Of a DNA stretch of 64,000 nt, positions 18,513 through 24,174 are shown in pieces. The notes beneath the pieces were generated by a model, which was not told where the DNA came from, did no database searches, and saw nothing but the letters and a program-made list of their open reading frames with translations. Source of the stretch: Jiella flava (GTDB lineage: Bacteria; Pseudomonadota; Alphaproteobacteria; Rhizobiales; Rhizobiaceae). The stretch is from contig NZ_JAFMPP010000001.1 in assembly GCF_017349315.1 (NCBI RefSeq), forward strand, positions 62,001-126,000, read 5' to 3'. The position numbers were made by a program, and so were the translations under genes. Every line of letters begins with the position of its first letter. Position 1 is the stretch's first letter.

Positions 18513-19046
18513 TCAGCCGTTGAAGGCGGTTCTCAGCAGATCGATCTGCTGGCCGACCGGATTGGCGATCTCGTCGAGATCGTCCTGCGGCATGGCGGCA
18601 CCATAGATCTCGCGGTCGAGTATTGCGATCCGCCTCTCCAGCTTGATCGCCCGCTCGACAAGATCGCGGAAGCGATCAGGCAATTCGCCGAAATGCGCTG
18701 AATCCTTCGCGCTGCCGAGGCCTTCGAGGCGAACCTTCACCTTCTCCGCCTCGACCTGGCTACGCGACATGTCGCCCTGATTCGCCGCGCGCTGCAGCAG
18801 CAGCCAGGATGCGACCTGCATCAGCCGCGTCGTCAGGCGCATCGATTCCGCTGCGTAAAGCGTGGCGCCGGCCCGGGACAGGTTGCGCGCTTCGCTCCGC
18901 CCCTCGCCGTCGAGATAGGCCGCGGTCTCGTCGACCATCGCCATGCCCTCGTTGAAGAGCGGCTGAAACGACCGCGAGAACGCCAGGTGTTCGGCCAGCT
19001 TGATGGTCCGGTCTGCATTTCGAGAATCTGTCGTCTGGGATGCCAT
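18513..19046 (-). CDS. rcdA: RcdA-type DUF1465 protein (CtrA degradation adaptor)
   Basis: A 177-residue helical protein of family DUF1465, whose Caulobacter member RcdA helps ClpXP degrade the cell-cycle regulator CtrA. The signature helix is clear: FNEGMAMVDETAAYLDGEGR, then SRAGATLYAAESMRLTTRL and MQVASWLLLQRA, ending with LDREIYG and an acidic stretch. The ATG at 19046 begins MASQTTDSR; upstream in-frame sequence is not conserved. A dyad TTAACC-AA-GGTTAA at 19172-19185 lies about 125 bp before the start and resembles CtrA half-sites, though with 6 instead of 7 bp between the TTAA boxes. Confidence 0.88.
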   Translation of the reverse strand: MASQTTDSRNADRTIKLAEHLAFSRSFQPLFNEGMAMVDETAAYLDGEGRSEARNLSRAGATLYAAESMRLTTRLMQVASWLLLQRAANQGDMSRSQVEAEKVKVRLEGLGSAKDSAHFGELPDRFRDLVERAIKLERRIAILDREIYGAAMPQDDLDEIANPVGQQIDLLRTAFNG

Positions 19047-19205
19047 CGCCTCGCACCAACTCCTGCCTGCATGTCGGAAGAATCTTAATACGCGCAACAC
19101 TGTAGCGTCGTCATCGCGTTGTAAGGTGCTGCGAGTTCGCCTCCGACGCAAGCCGGCATGGTAGTCTTTTCTTAACCAAGGTTAATCCCGAGCGCACCTG
19201 CCGAC

Positions 19206-19306
19206 GAACAAAAAAAAGAGCCGCAGCGAACGGCTCTCAGGAGTTTCAACAGGGAGGCGTCAAGCGAAGCGGGGAAGCCGCGCCGCCTATCCAGTGAACT
19301 GGACTG
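19206..19306 (-). ncRNA. Candidate small regulatory RNA, about 97 nt
   Basis: Minus-strand transcript predicted from structure. From 19306 downward it has a perfect TCCAGT-TC-ACTGGA hairpin. A branched stem follows (AGGCG ... CGCCT enclosing GCGG-CTTCC-CCGC). Next comes a single-stranded stretch with two anti-Shine-Dalgarno-like motifs, CCTCCC and CTCCT. It ends in an intrinsic terminator, AGAGCCG / CGGCTCT followed by eight T. A TATCAA -10 box (19313-19318) sits just upstream. No open frame of note lies inside. This matches the architecture of rhizobial trans-acting sRNAs; I do not recognise a named family. An alternative is a terminated leader of rcdA, which lies 160 bp downstream on the same strand. 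Confidence 0.6.
19210..19237 (-). terminator. Intrinsic terminator of the candidate sRNA
   Basis: A 7-bp stem AGAGCCG / CGGCTCT with a 7-base loop, followed on the minus strand by eight consecutive T (19210-19217 read as A on plus). This is the cleanest rho-independent terminator in the window. It does not follow any protein-coding gene, which is the main evidence for an RNA gene upstream of it. Confidence 0.85.
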
Positions 19307-19329
19307 ACCTCATTGATACACAGGAAACC

Positions 19330-19344
19330 TTACCTGAAGGTTAA
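19330..19344. promoter_or_regulatory. CtrA-like box upstream of the candidate sRNA
   Basis: The plus strand reads TTAC-CTGAAGG-TTAA, one base away from the CtrA consensus TTAA-N7-TTAA. It sits 11 bp upstream of the TATCAA -10 hexamer on the minus strand, in the -35 position usual for CtrA-activated promoters. The overlap with a perfect AACCTT/AAGGTT dyad is also visible. This is inference from a short motif. Confidence 0.35.
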
Positions 19345-19396
19345 CAGTGGCTTTCCATCGCAACAGAATTTCTACCTTTTGCCAGACGAGTCAGCG

Positions 19397-19471
19397 CTGG
19401 TGGATTGAATTTGACATTTGCATCCCAGTTGGGGTCGTCCGATGAATCAGATGTCGGAATCAGACCACTAG
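19397..19471. repeat. MITE-like element, internally deleted copy C (75 bp, reverse orientation)
   Basis: It starts CTGGTGGATTGAATTTGACA and ends ATCAGACCACTAG. Relative to copies A and B it is inverted and has lost the internal part, keeping both terminal segments and the TCGTCCGATGAATC junction. This end-preserving deletion is typical of MITEs mobilised in trans. It lies between the sRNA candidate and the quinone oxidoreductase gene, and opens a false N-terminal extension for that gene. Confidence 0.75.
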
Positions 19472-19515
19472 ACGCGGACCGTCACGACGAAGACATTGGC
19501 AGGAAAGAGCTTGAG

Positions 19516-20529
19516 ATGACGGAGCATCACAAGAAGATGCGGGTGGTGGAAATCGGCGAGCCGGGTGGTCCGGAGGCTCTGCGCATTGCAACCCGCGCCC
19601 GGCCGGCACCTGGCGACAGCGAAATTTTGATCGAGGTCGCCGCCGCCGGCGTCAACCGACCGGACGTCATGCAACGGCAGGGGTTCTACCCCCCGCCAGC
19701 GGGTGCGCCGGATTGGCCAGGCCTCGAGGTCGCCGGGACCGTCGCCGCGCTCGGATCCGGCGCATCGCGCTTCGCGCTTCACGACAAGGTCATCGCGCTG
19801 GTGCCCGGCGGCGGCTATGCTGACTATGTGACTGTTCACGAGACGAATGCTGTCGCGGCGCCCCACGGCCTCAGCTTCGTCGAAGCCGCCGGTATCCCCG
19901 AGACCTTCTTCACCGTCTGGCACAACGTTTTCCAGCGCGGCGGCCTGAAAGCCGGCGAGACCGTCCTCGTCCACGGCGGCACCTCCGGCATCGGCACGAC
20001 AGCGATCCAGCTTGCCGGCGCTTTTGGCGCGCGGGTGTTCGCGACTGCCGGCAGCGACGAGAAATGCCGGGCGGCCGAAAAGCTCGGCGCCGAGGTCTGC
20101 ATCAACTACAAGACGGCCGACTTCGTCGCCGCCCTGAAGGAGGCCACCGGTGGGCACGGTATCGACCTCACCCTCGACATGATCGGTGGCGACTACACCG
20201 CCCGCAACATCGAGGTGGCGGCCGAAGACGGACGAATCGTGCAGATCGCCGTCCAGAAGGGTGCCAAGGCCGACATCGATCTCTTCAAGATCATGCGCAA
20301 GCGCCTCACCCTCACCGGTTCGACCCTGCGCAACCGGCCGGTCGCCGTCAAGGCCACGATCGCCGAGGAATTGTCCACCCATGTCCTGCCTTTGATCGCA
20401 AGCGGCAGGGTCAAGCCGCTCATCGATGCGACCTATCCGCTGGAGAAGGCGGCCGACGCCCACCGGCACATGGACGACGACCATATCGGCAAAATCATCC
20501 TGACCACCGGCCTCGGCGACGAGGCTTGA
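19516..20529 (+). CDS. NAD(P)H-quinone oxidoreductase, zinc-independent MDR family
   Basis: A 337-residue medium-chain dehydrogenase/reductase of the quinone oxidoreductase (QOR/PIG3-like) group. Evidence: VNRPDVMQRQGFYPPPAGAP near the N-terminus, PGGGYADYV, FFTVWHNVFQRGGLKAGETV, and the NADPH-binding VHGGTSGIGTTAIQLA; the catalytic zinc ligands of alcohol dehydrogenases are absent. It reduces quinones or enones, probably in detoxification. The ATG at 19516 has AGGAAAGAG before it. In-frame codons upstream come from the deleted MITE and are not part of the protein. Confidence 0.88.
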   Translation: MTEHHKKMRVVEIGEPGGPEALRIATRARPAPGDSEILIEVAAAGVNRPDVMQRQGFYPPPAGAPDWPGLEVAGTVAALGSGASRFALHDKVIALVPGGGYADYVTVHETNAVAAPHGLSFVEAAGIPETFFTVWHNVFQRGGLKAGETVLVHGGTSGIGTTAIQLAGAFGARVFATAGSDEKCRAAEKLGAEVCINYKTADFVAALKEATGGHGIDLTLDMIGGDYTARNIEVAAEDGRIVQIAVQKGAKADIDLFKIMRKRLTLTGSTLRNRPVAVKATIAEELSTHVLPLIASGRVKPLIDATYPLEKAADAHRHMDDDHIGKIILTTGLGDEA

Positions 20530-20881
20530 GAGACGCGGGCAGCCGTCGCCGCAGCAGACGACGCCAACGGCCGATCGGGTAACCGGGCTTTTCGCGGCGC
20601 TGATGGTATCGTGCGGGGCCTCGGCATGCTGAAGCGTGAGAAACGCGGCGCCTTCGCTGTCAGATTTGAGAATGTCAGCGTCTTCGGCTCTCCGCACGCG
20701 CGGCTGCCGTGTGCTTTTTGCCTGAAAAATTTTCGACAAACACATTACAAATCCCGCGCCCACCGCTCTTTTCCTTGCGCCGTCAGCGCGAAGGTCCTAT
20801 ATCGGTGCGCGAATTTCCGGACATCCTGCGATGATCCAAAGCCTCTCCCGCTCGGGGCAGGCGAACAGGAGGATTTTATCC
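20530..20881. promoter_or_regulatory. Intergenic region with candidate trcR promoter
   Basis: A 352-bp spacer with no gene. A plausible sigma-70-type promoter, TTGCGC-N17-TATATC, lies at 20775-20803, about 78 bp before the trcR start. A more AT-rich patch at 20725-20760 precedes it. The start codon is preceded by AACAGGAGG. Confidence 0.4.
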
Positions 20882-21592
20882 ATGGCCCAGCAATTGTTGA
20901 TGCCGAAAGCGACCGCCGTCTGGCTGGTCGACAACACCTCGCTCTCCTTCGAGCAGATTGCGGATTTCTGCACGCTGCACCCGCTCGAGGTGAAAGCAAT
21001 CGCCGACGGCGAGTCGGCGCAGGGCATCAAGGGCCTCGATCCGGTGATCACCGGTCAGCTCAGCCGCGAGGAGATCGAGCGCGGCGAGAAGGACGAAAAG
21101 TATCGCCTCAAGCTCGCCCCGCCCAAGGTCCGCGTTCCGGAATCCAAGCGCAAGGGCCCGCGCTACACCCCGGTTTCCAAGCGTCAGGATCGGCCGAACG
21201 CGATCCTGTGGCTGGTGCGCAATCATCCCGAGATAAAGGACGCGCAGATTTCCCGTCTCGTCGGCACCACCAAGAACACGATCGAACAGATCCGCGAGCG
21301 CACCCATTGGAACTCGGCCAATCTGACGCCGATGGACCCGGTGACCCTCGGCCTTTGCTCGCAAATCGATCTCGACCTCGAGGTGGAGAAGGCGACCCGC
21401 GGCCTGCCGCCACGCGCCGAGGATCTCGCCGAGGAAGAGCGCCTCTTGTCAGCCGCCCAGACTCAGGATTGGATTTCCACCGAGCCGCGCCAGCCGAGCG
21501 ACGAAGACGAGATCGACGAGGCGGCGGTCTTCGCCAAGCTCTCCTCGATGCGTCGCTCCGAGCCCGAGGACGACGACGACAGCCAGCTCTAA
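20882..21592 (+). CDS. trcR: DUF1013 cell-cycle transcriptional regulator TrcR
   Basis: A 236-residue protein of family DUF1013, restricted to alphaproteobacteria and named TrcR where studied as a cell-cycle transcription factor. Diagnostic stretches: MPKATAVWLVDNTSLSFEQI, FCTLHPLEVKAIADGE, KRQDRPNAILWLVRNHPE, a helix-turn-helix-like ISRLVGTTKNTIEQIRERTH, and CSQIDLDLEVEKA. The C-terminus is acidic. The ATG at 20882 follows a strong AGGAGG; an in-frame ATG at 20831 lacks one. rcdA lies 1.8 kb away, so two cell-cycle genes share this neighbourhood. Confidence 0.9.
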   Translation: MAQQLLMPKATAVWLVDNTSLSFEQIADFCTLHPLEVKAIADGESAQGIKGLDPVITGQLSREEIERGEKDEKYRLKLAPPKVRVPESKRKGPRYTPVSKRQDRPNAILWLVRNHPEIKDAQISRLVGTTKNTIEQIRERTHWNSANLTPMDPVTLGLCSQIDLDLEVEKATRGLPPRAEDLAEEERLLSAAQTQDWISTEPRQPSDEDEIDEAAVFAKLSSMRRSEPEDDDDSQL

Positions 21593-21637
21593 AGGCTCAG
21601 GCCGGGCAGATCGCGCCGTGCCCTTTTTGATCACACG

Positions 21638-21670
21638 AAGCCCGGCAACGCGATTCTGCGTGCCGGGCTT
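21638..21670 (+). terminator. Terminator hairpin after trcR
   Basis: A perfect 10-bp stem AAGCCCGGCA / TGCCGGGCTT with a 13-base loop, 45 bp after the trcR stop, followed by TTGCCTTCTTT. It probably serves trcR; the converging cytochrome gene could use it in the opposite direction. Confidence 0.7.
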
Positions 21671-21712
21671 TGCCTTCTTTGGATCGTGACGCGAGCCTTG
21701 CTCGGATGAGCG

Positions 21713-22654
21713 TTATTTCTCGGCGGCGGCCGCGCCATCCTGGGGCGGGATCGCCTTCAGATAGGCGGCGATCGCTTCACGGTCGGCCTTGGTGAGCTTG
21801 GCCATATTCTCCTGCACCTCGACCATCGAACCGCCGACGGAATCGAAATCCGGCGTGAATCCGGATTCGAGGAAATAGGTGATGTCGTTCGCTGACCATG
21901 AGCCGATGCCGGCATTGGACGGCGTGATATTCGGGATGCGGCCCTTGCCGTCCGGATTGGGCGCACCGGCAAGCCATTCGCCGGTCTCGAGACCGCCCGC
22001 GCCGCCAAAGCTGCGCGGTGTGTGGCACTGGCCGCAATGGCCGGGGCCTTCGACCAGATACTGCCCTGTATGCGCGGCTTTCGAGGCGTCTTCGGGAAGC
22101 TGGATCACCGGGCGGCCATCGCCGAGGAAGACGAGCTTCCAAAGACCCACCGCCGGCCGGATGTTGAACGGGAATATGAGATCGTTCGCCGGCGCCTTGC
22201 CCTTGACCGGCGGAAGCGTCTTCAGAAACGCCCAGAGATCGGCGATATCCTGCTTCTTCATGGTGACGTAGGAGGTGTAGGGGAAGGCCGGATAAAGATG
22301 CCGCCCCGTTGGATCGACGCCGCGCTGCATGGCGTTGGCAAAGTCGGCCAGCGTCCAGCGGCCGATCCCGTCATCCGGGTCCGGTGAGATGTTGGGCGCG
22401 TGAAACGTGCCGAAATCGGTGTTGAGCGGGTCGCCGCCGCCGAGCTTTAGCCGGTCGTCGCCCTTCGCCTTCGACGGCGCATGGCAGGACACGCAGCCGC
22501 CCGCCCAGAACATCCGCTCGCCGCGGCTCGCATCGCCGCTGCCCTCAGCGGCGATCTGATCGGCATTAAGCCGGTGCGGGATGGTGAGCACCTTGAACGT
22601 TCCTGCGCCGGCGAGAAGGACGACGAAAACGCCGATCAGGATGGTGTTGAGCAT
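21713..22654 (-). CDS. Di-heme cytochrome c, membrane-tethered
   Basis: A 313-residue c-type cytochrome with two heme-attachment sites, CVSCH (about residue 52) and CGQCH (about residue 205). Residues 5-22 form one hydrophobic segment that may be an uncleaved anchor. Around the first heme are GERMFWAGGCVSCHAPS and FHAPNISPD; before the second is GQYLVEGPGHCGQCHTPR. This two-domain layout is that of cytochromes serving membrane dehydrogenases (alcohol, gluconate or aldehyde dehydrogenase cytochrome subunits, which usually have three hemes). No partner dehydrogenase is adjacent, so the electron donor is unknown. The ATG at 22654 gives a compact signal region; an upstream in-frame ATG at 22684 is possible. 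Confidence 0.87.
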   Translation of the reverse strand: MLNTILIGVFVVLLAGAGTFKVLTIPHRLNADQIAAEGSGDASRGERMFWAGGCVSCHAPSKAKGDDRLKLGGGDPLNTDFGTFHAPNISPDPDDGIGRWTLADFANAMQRGVDPTGRHLYPAFPYTSYVTMKKQDIADLWAFLKTLPPVKGKAPANDLIFPFNIRPAVGLWKLVFLGDGRPVIQLPEDASKAAHTGQYLVEGPGHCGQCHTPRSFGGAGGLETGEWLAGAPNPDGKGRIPNITPSNAGIGSWSANDITYFLESGFTPDFDSVGGSMVEVQENMAKLTKADREAIAAYLKAIPPQDGAAAAEK

Positions 22655-22768
22655 TGGGCGCTTCCCGTTCAAAGCCGCCCGCATCCGGGCCCTGCCGATA
22701 GGGCAGAGTGGGGGTCGGCGTTGAGGACCGTCAAGCGCCGCGGCGGCACGTCCCATACCCAAACGATC

Positions 22769-22802
22769 AAGGCCCCGCGCACGATCGCGTGCGCGGGGCC
22801 TT
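22769..22802 (-). terminator. Strong terminator hairpin after the first DUF3309 gene
   Basis: A 15-bp perfect stem AAGGCCCCGCGCACG / CGTGCGCGGGGCCTT with an ATCG loop. It lies 28 bp past the DUF3309 stop on the minus strand and is followed there by TTGATCGTTT. It separates this gene from the downstream cytochrome gene. Confidence 0.8.
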
Positions 22803-22829
22803 GGTTTTGCCAAAGGGTTCGGAGCTGCG

Positions 22830-22988
22830 TCAGATCCGGCCCAGCAGCAACAGGACGATCAGCACCACCACCACAAGGCCGAGAATGCCCGACGGTCCAT
22901 AGCCCCAGCCGCCCGAATATCCCCAGGTCGGCAGCGCGCCGACCAAAAGCAGAATGATGATGATGAGAAGGATCGTTCCGAGACTCAT
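22830..22988 (-). CDS. DUF3309 family small membrane protein (copy 1)
   Basis: A 52-residue protein: a hydrophobic helix (TILLIIIILLLVGALP), the conserved polar centre PTWGYSGGWGYGPSGI, and a second helix rich in Val and Leu ending LLLLGRI. This helix-PxWxYSxxWGY-helix layout is the DUF3309 signature. Function is unknown; members are common in proteobacteria and often stress-associated. The start is preceded by GGGAAAT. A second paralogue lies 330 bp upstream on the same strand. Confidence 0.85.
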   Translation of the reverse strand: MSLGTILLIIIILLLVGALPTWGYSGGWGYGPSGILGLVVVVLIVLLLLGRI

Positions 22989-23090
22989 GGCGTTATTTCC
23001 CTTGCGGAATACTGAACACCCTCACAAACCGTTGAACATCGCAAAGCGTTCCCTGAGCAAAGAAATTTCGGCGCGAGGGTGAGAGCGACC

Positions 23091-23131
23091 TTTGAATCGA
23101 CGCATCGTGCTTTGCCGAAAATCGATTCCGA
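23091..23131. repeat. 41-bp dispersed repeat, copy 2
   Basis: Identical over 41 bp to 5427-5467, with weaker similarity up to about 23155. It abuts the left end of MITE copy B, so the two repeat types are nested or adjacent here. It lies between the two DUF3309 genes. Confidence 0.8.
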
Positions 23132-23149
23132 TGTTCGGGCCGATGCTGG

Positions 23150-23319
23150 AGTGGTCTGACTCCGACATTTAGTCCCGTGACGTGGAGACCGCTCAGCACA
23201 TGTCGGAATCGAAAAGACCACGGGCCAAGGTTATGATCCTCGTGGAGTTTTTTAAAATTTGACATTTCATTCAACGGACGACCCCGACTGGGATGCAAAT
23301 GTCAAATTCAATCCACTAG
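23150..23319. repeat. MITE-like palindromic element, copy B (170 bp)
   Basis: It aligns along its length with copy A at 13650-13819, including AATTTGACATTTCATTCAAC near 23256 and GCAAATGTCAAATTCAATCC before the right end CCACTAG (23313-23319). The left end reads GGAGTGGTC rather than CTAGTGGTC, so it has decayed or was joined to the 41-bp repeat. Its right terminal CTAG provides the stop codon of the adjoining minus-strand DUF3309 gene. Confidence 0.78.
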
Positions 23320-23489
23320 TTCGGACCTAAGCCCCCGATCGCGACGAAGACCGCAATCATCAGAAAGATCAGCCCCATCGCGATCGTTGGACGATAGCCC
23401 CATTGCCGCGAATAGGGCCAGGTCGGAATGGCGGCGATCAGCATCAAAAACACGATCACGACGAGGATCGGACCCAGTCCGACATCCAT
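23316..23489 (-). CDS. DUF3309 family small membrane protein (copy 2), 3' end set by a MITE
   Basis: A 57-residue paralogue of the protein at 22830-22988, with the same helix-IPTWPYSRQWGYRPTI-helix layout. The start at 23489 has an excellent AGGGAGGAG ribosome-binding site. The second helix runs IAMGLIFLMIAVFVAI and then breaks into GGLGPN before TAG. That TAG lies in the terminal CTAG of MITE copy B, so the last residues may have replaced an original end like the LLLLGRI of copy 1. It probably still makes a two-helix protein. Function unknown. Confidence 0.8.
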   Translation of the reverse strand: MDVGLGPILVVIVFLMLIAAIPTWPYSRQWGYRPTIAMGLIFLMIAVFVAIGGLGPN

Positions 23490-23658
23490 GGCGATCTCCT
23501 CCCTTGGCGATGCATGGCAGACGACGAGAGCCCTTGGGTCGGGCGCTCGCCGCCGTCATTGAGATAGCCGCAAGGGCCGGCGCGGCAATTGCCGCAAGGG
23601 ATCGGCGGTCGAGGCGCCAATCATTCGGTCACATGACTAAACGTGATCGCGCTACCAA

Positions 23659-23687
23659 TTGCATCCTATTAGATAGGACACTATCAA
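23659..23687 (+). promoter_or_regulatory. Promoter with embedded MarR operator
   Basis: A TTGCAT -35 (23659-23664) and a TATCAA -10 (23682-23687) are 17 bp apart. Between them lies a perfect palindrome TCCTAT-TAG-ATAGGA (23664-23678), the size and symmetry of a MarR-family site. Binding there would block RNA polymerase, so the marR-FUSC-DUF1656-HlyD operon is probably autorepressed and released by a ligand. Confidence 0.7.
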
Positions 23688-23694
23688 TAATACC

Positions 23695-24174
23695 ATGAAC
23701 ACAAACCAATCCCTTCAGTTCGATCTGACGACGAACCTCGTGCGTGTCGGCCGCGTTTGGCGCCGGCATGTGCGCAATCTTGTCGAAGCGCACGGCATCT
23801 CCGAGGCCTGCGCGCATCCGCTGATCACCATCGGCCGGATGGGCGACGGGGTGCGCCAGGGCACGGTGGCGGACGAAGTCGGGATGGAGGGCCCGTCGCT
23901 GGTGCGCCTGCTCGACCAGCTCTGCGAATCCGGCGTGGTGGAGCGTCGGGAAGACCCGTCCGATCGCCGCGCCAAGACGCTGTGGCTGACGAAAAATGGC
24001 CGCGCGTTGATGGAAAGCATCGAGGCCGATCTCGTGGCGCTCCGGACGCGGGTGCTGAAGGACGTGCCCCGCGCCGACATCGAGGCGACGCTACGGGTCA
24101 TCGCCGTGCTCGACGCCTATCAGCCCGAAGTGGATGCGGGCGACGCGTCCGAGAGCCCGAAAGAGCGACCATGA
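23695..24174 (+). CDS. MarR family transcriptional regulator
   Basis: A 159-residue winged-helix repressor. The DNA-binding part includes GVRQGTVADEVGMEGPSLVRLLDQL (helix-turn-helix), the wing with RREDPSDRRAKTLWLT (the DxRxK/R motif), and a C-terminal dimerisation helix. The start lies 17 bp after the operator palindrome. The stop overlaps the start of the FUSC transporter gene by 4 bp. It most likely represses its own operon; the inducing ligand is unknown, although for this transporter class aromatic acids are common. Confidence 0.93.
   Translation: MNTNQSLQFDLTTNLVRVGRVWRRHVRNLVEAHGISEACAHPLITIGRMGDGVRQGTVADEVGMEGPSLVRLLDQLCESGVVERREDPSDRRAKTLWLTKNGRALMESIEADLVALRTRVLKDVPRADIEATLRVIAVLDAYQPEVDAGDASESPKERP

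Noticed and set aside
19405-19515. A 37-residue N-terminal extension of the quinone oxidoreductase
   Set aside because: These codons lie in the deleted MITE copy and the spacer; a good ribosome-binding site precedes the ATG at 19516.
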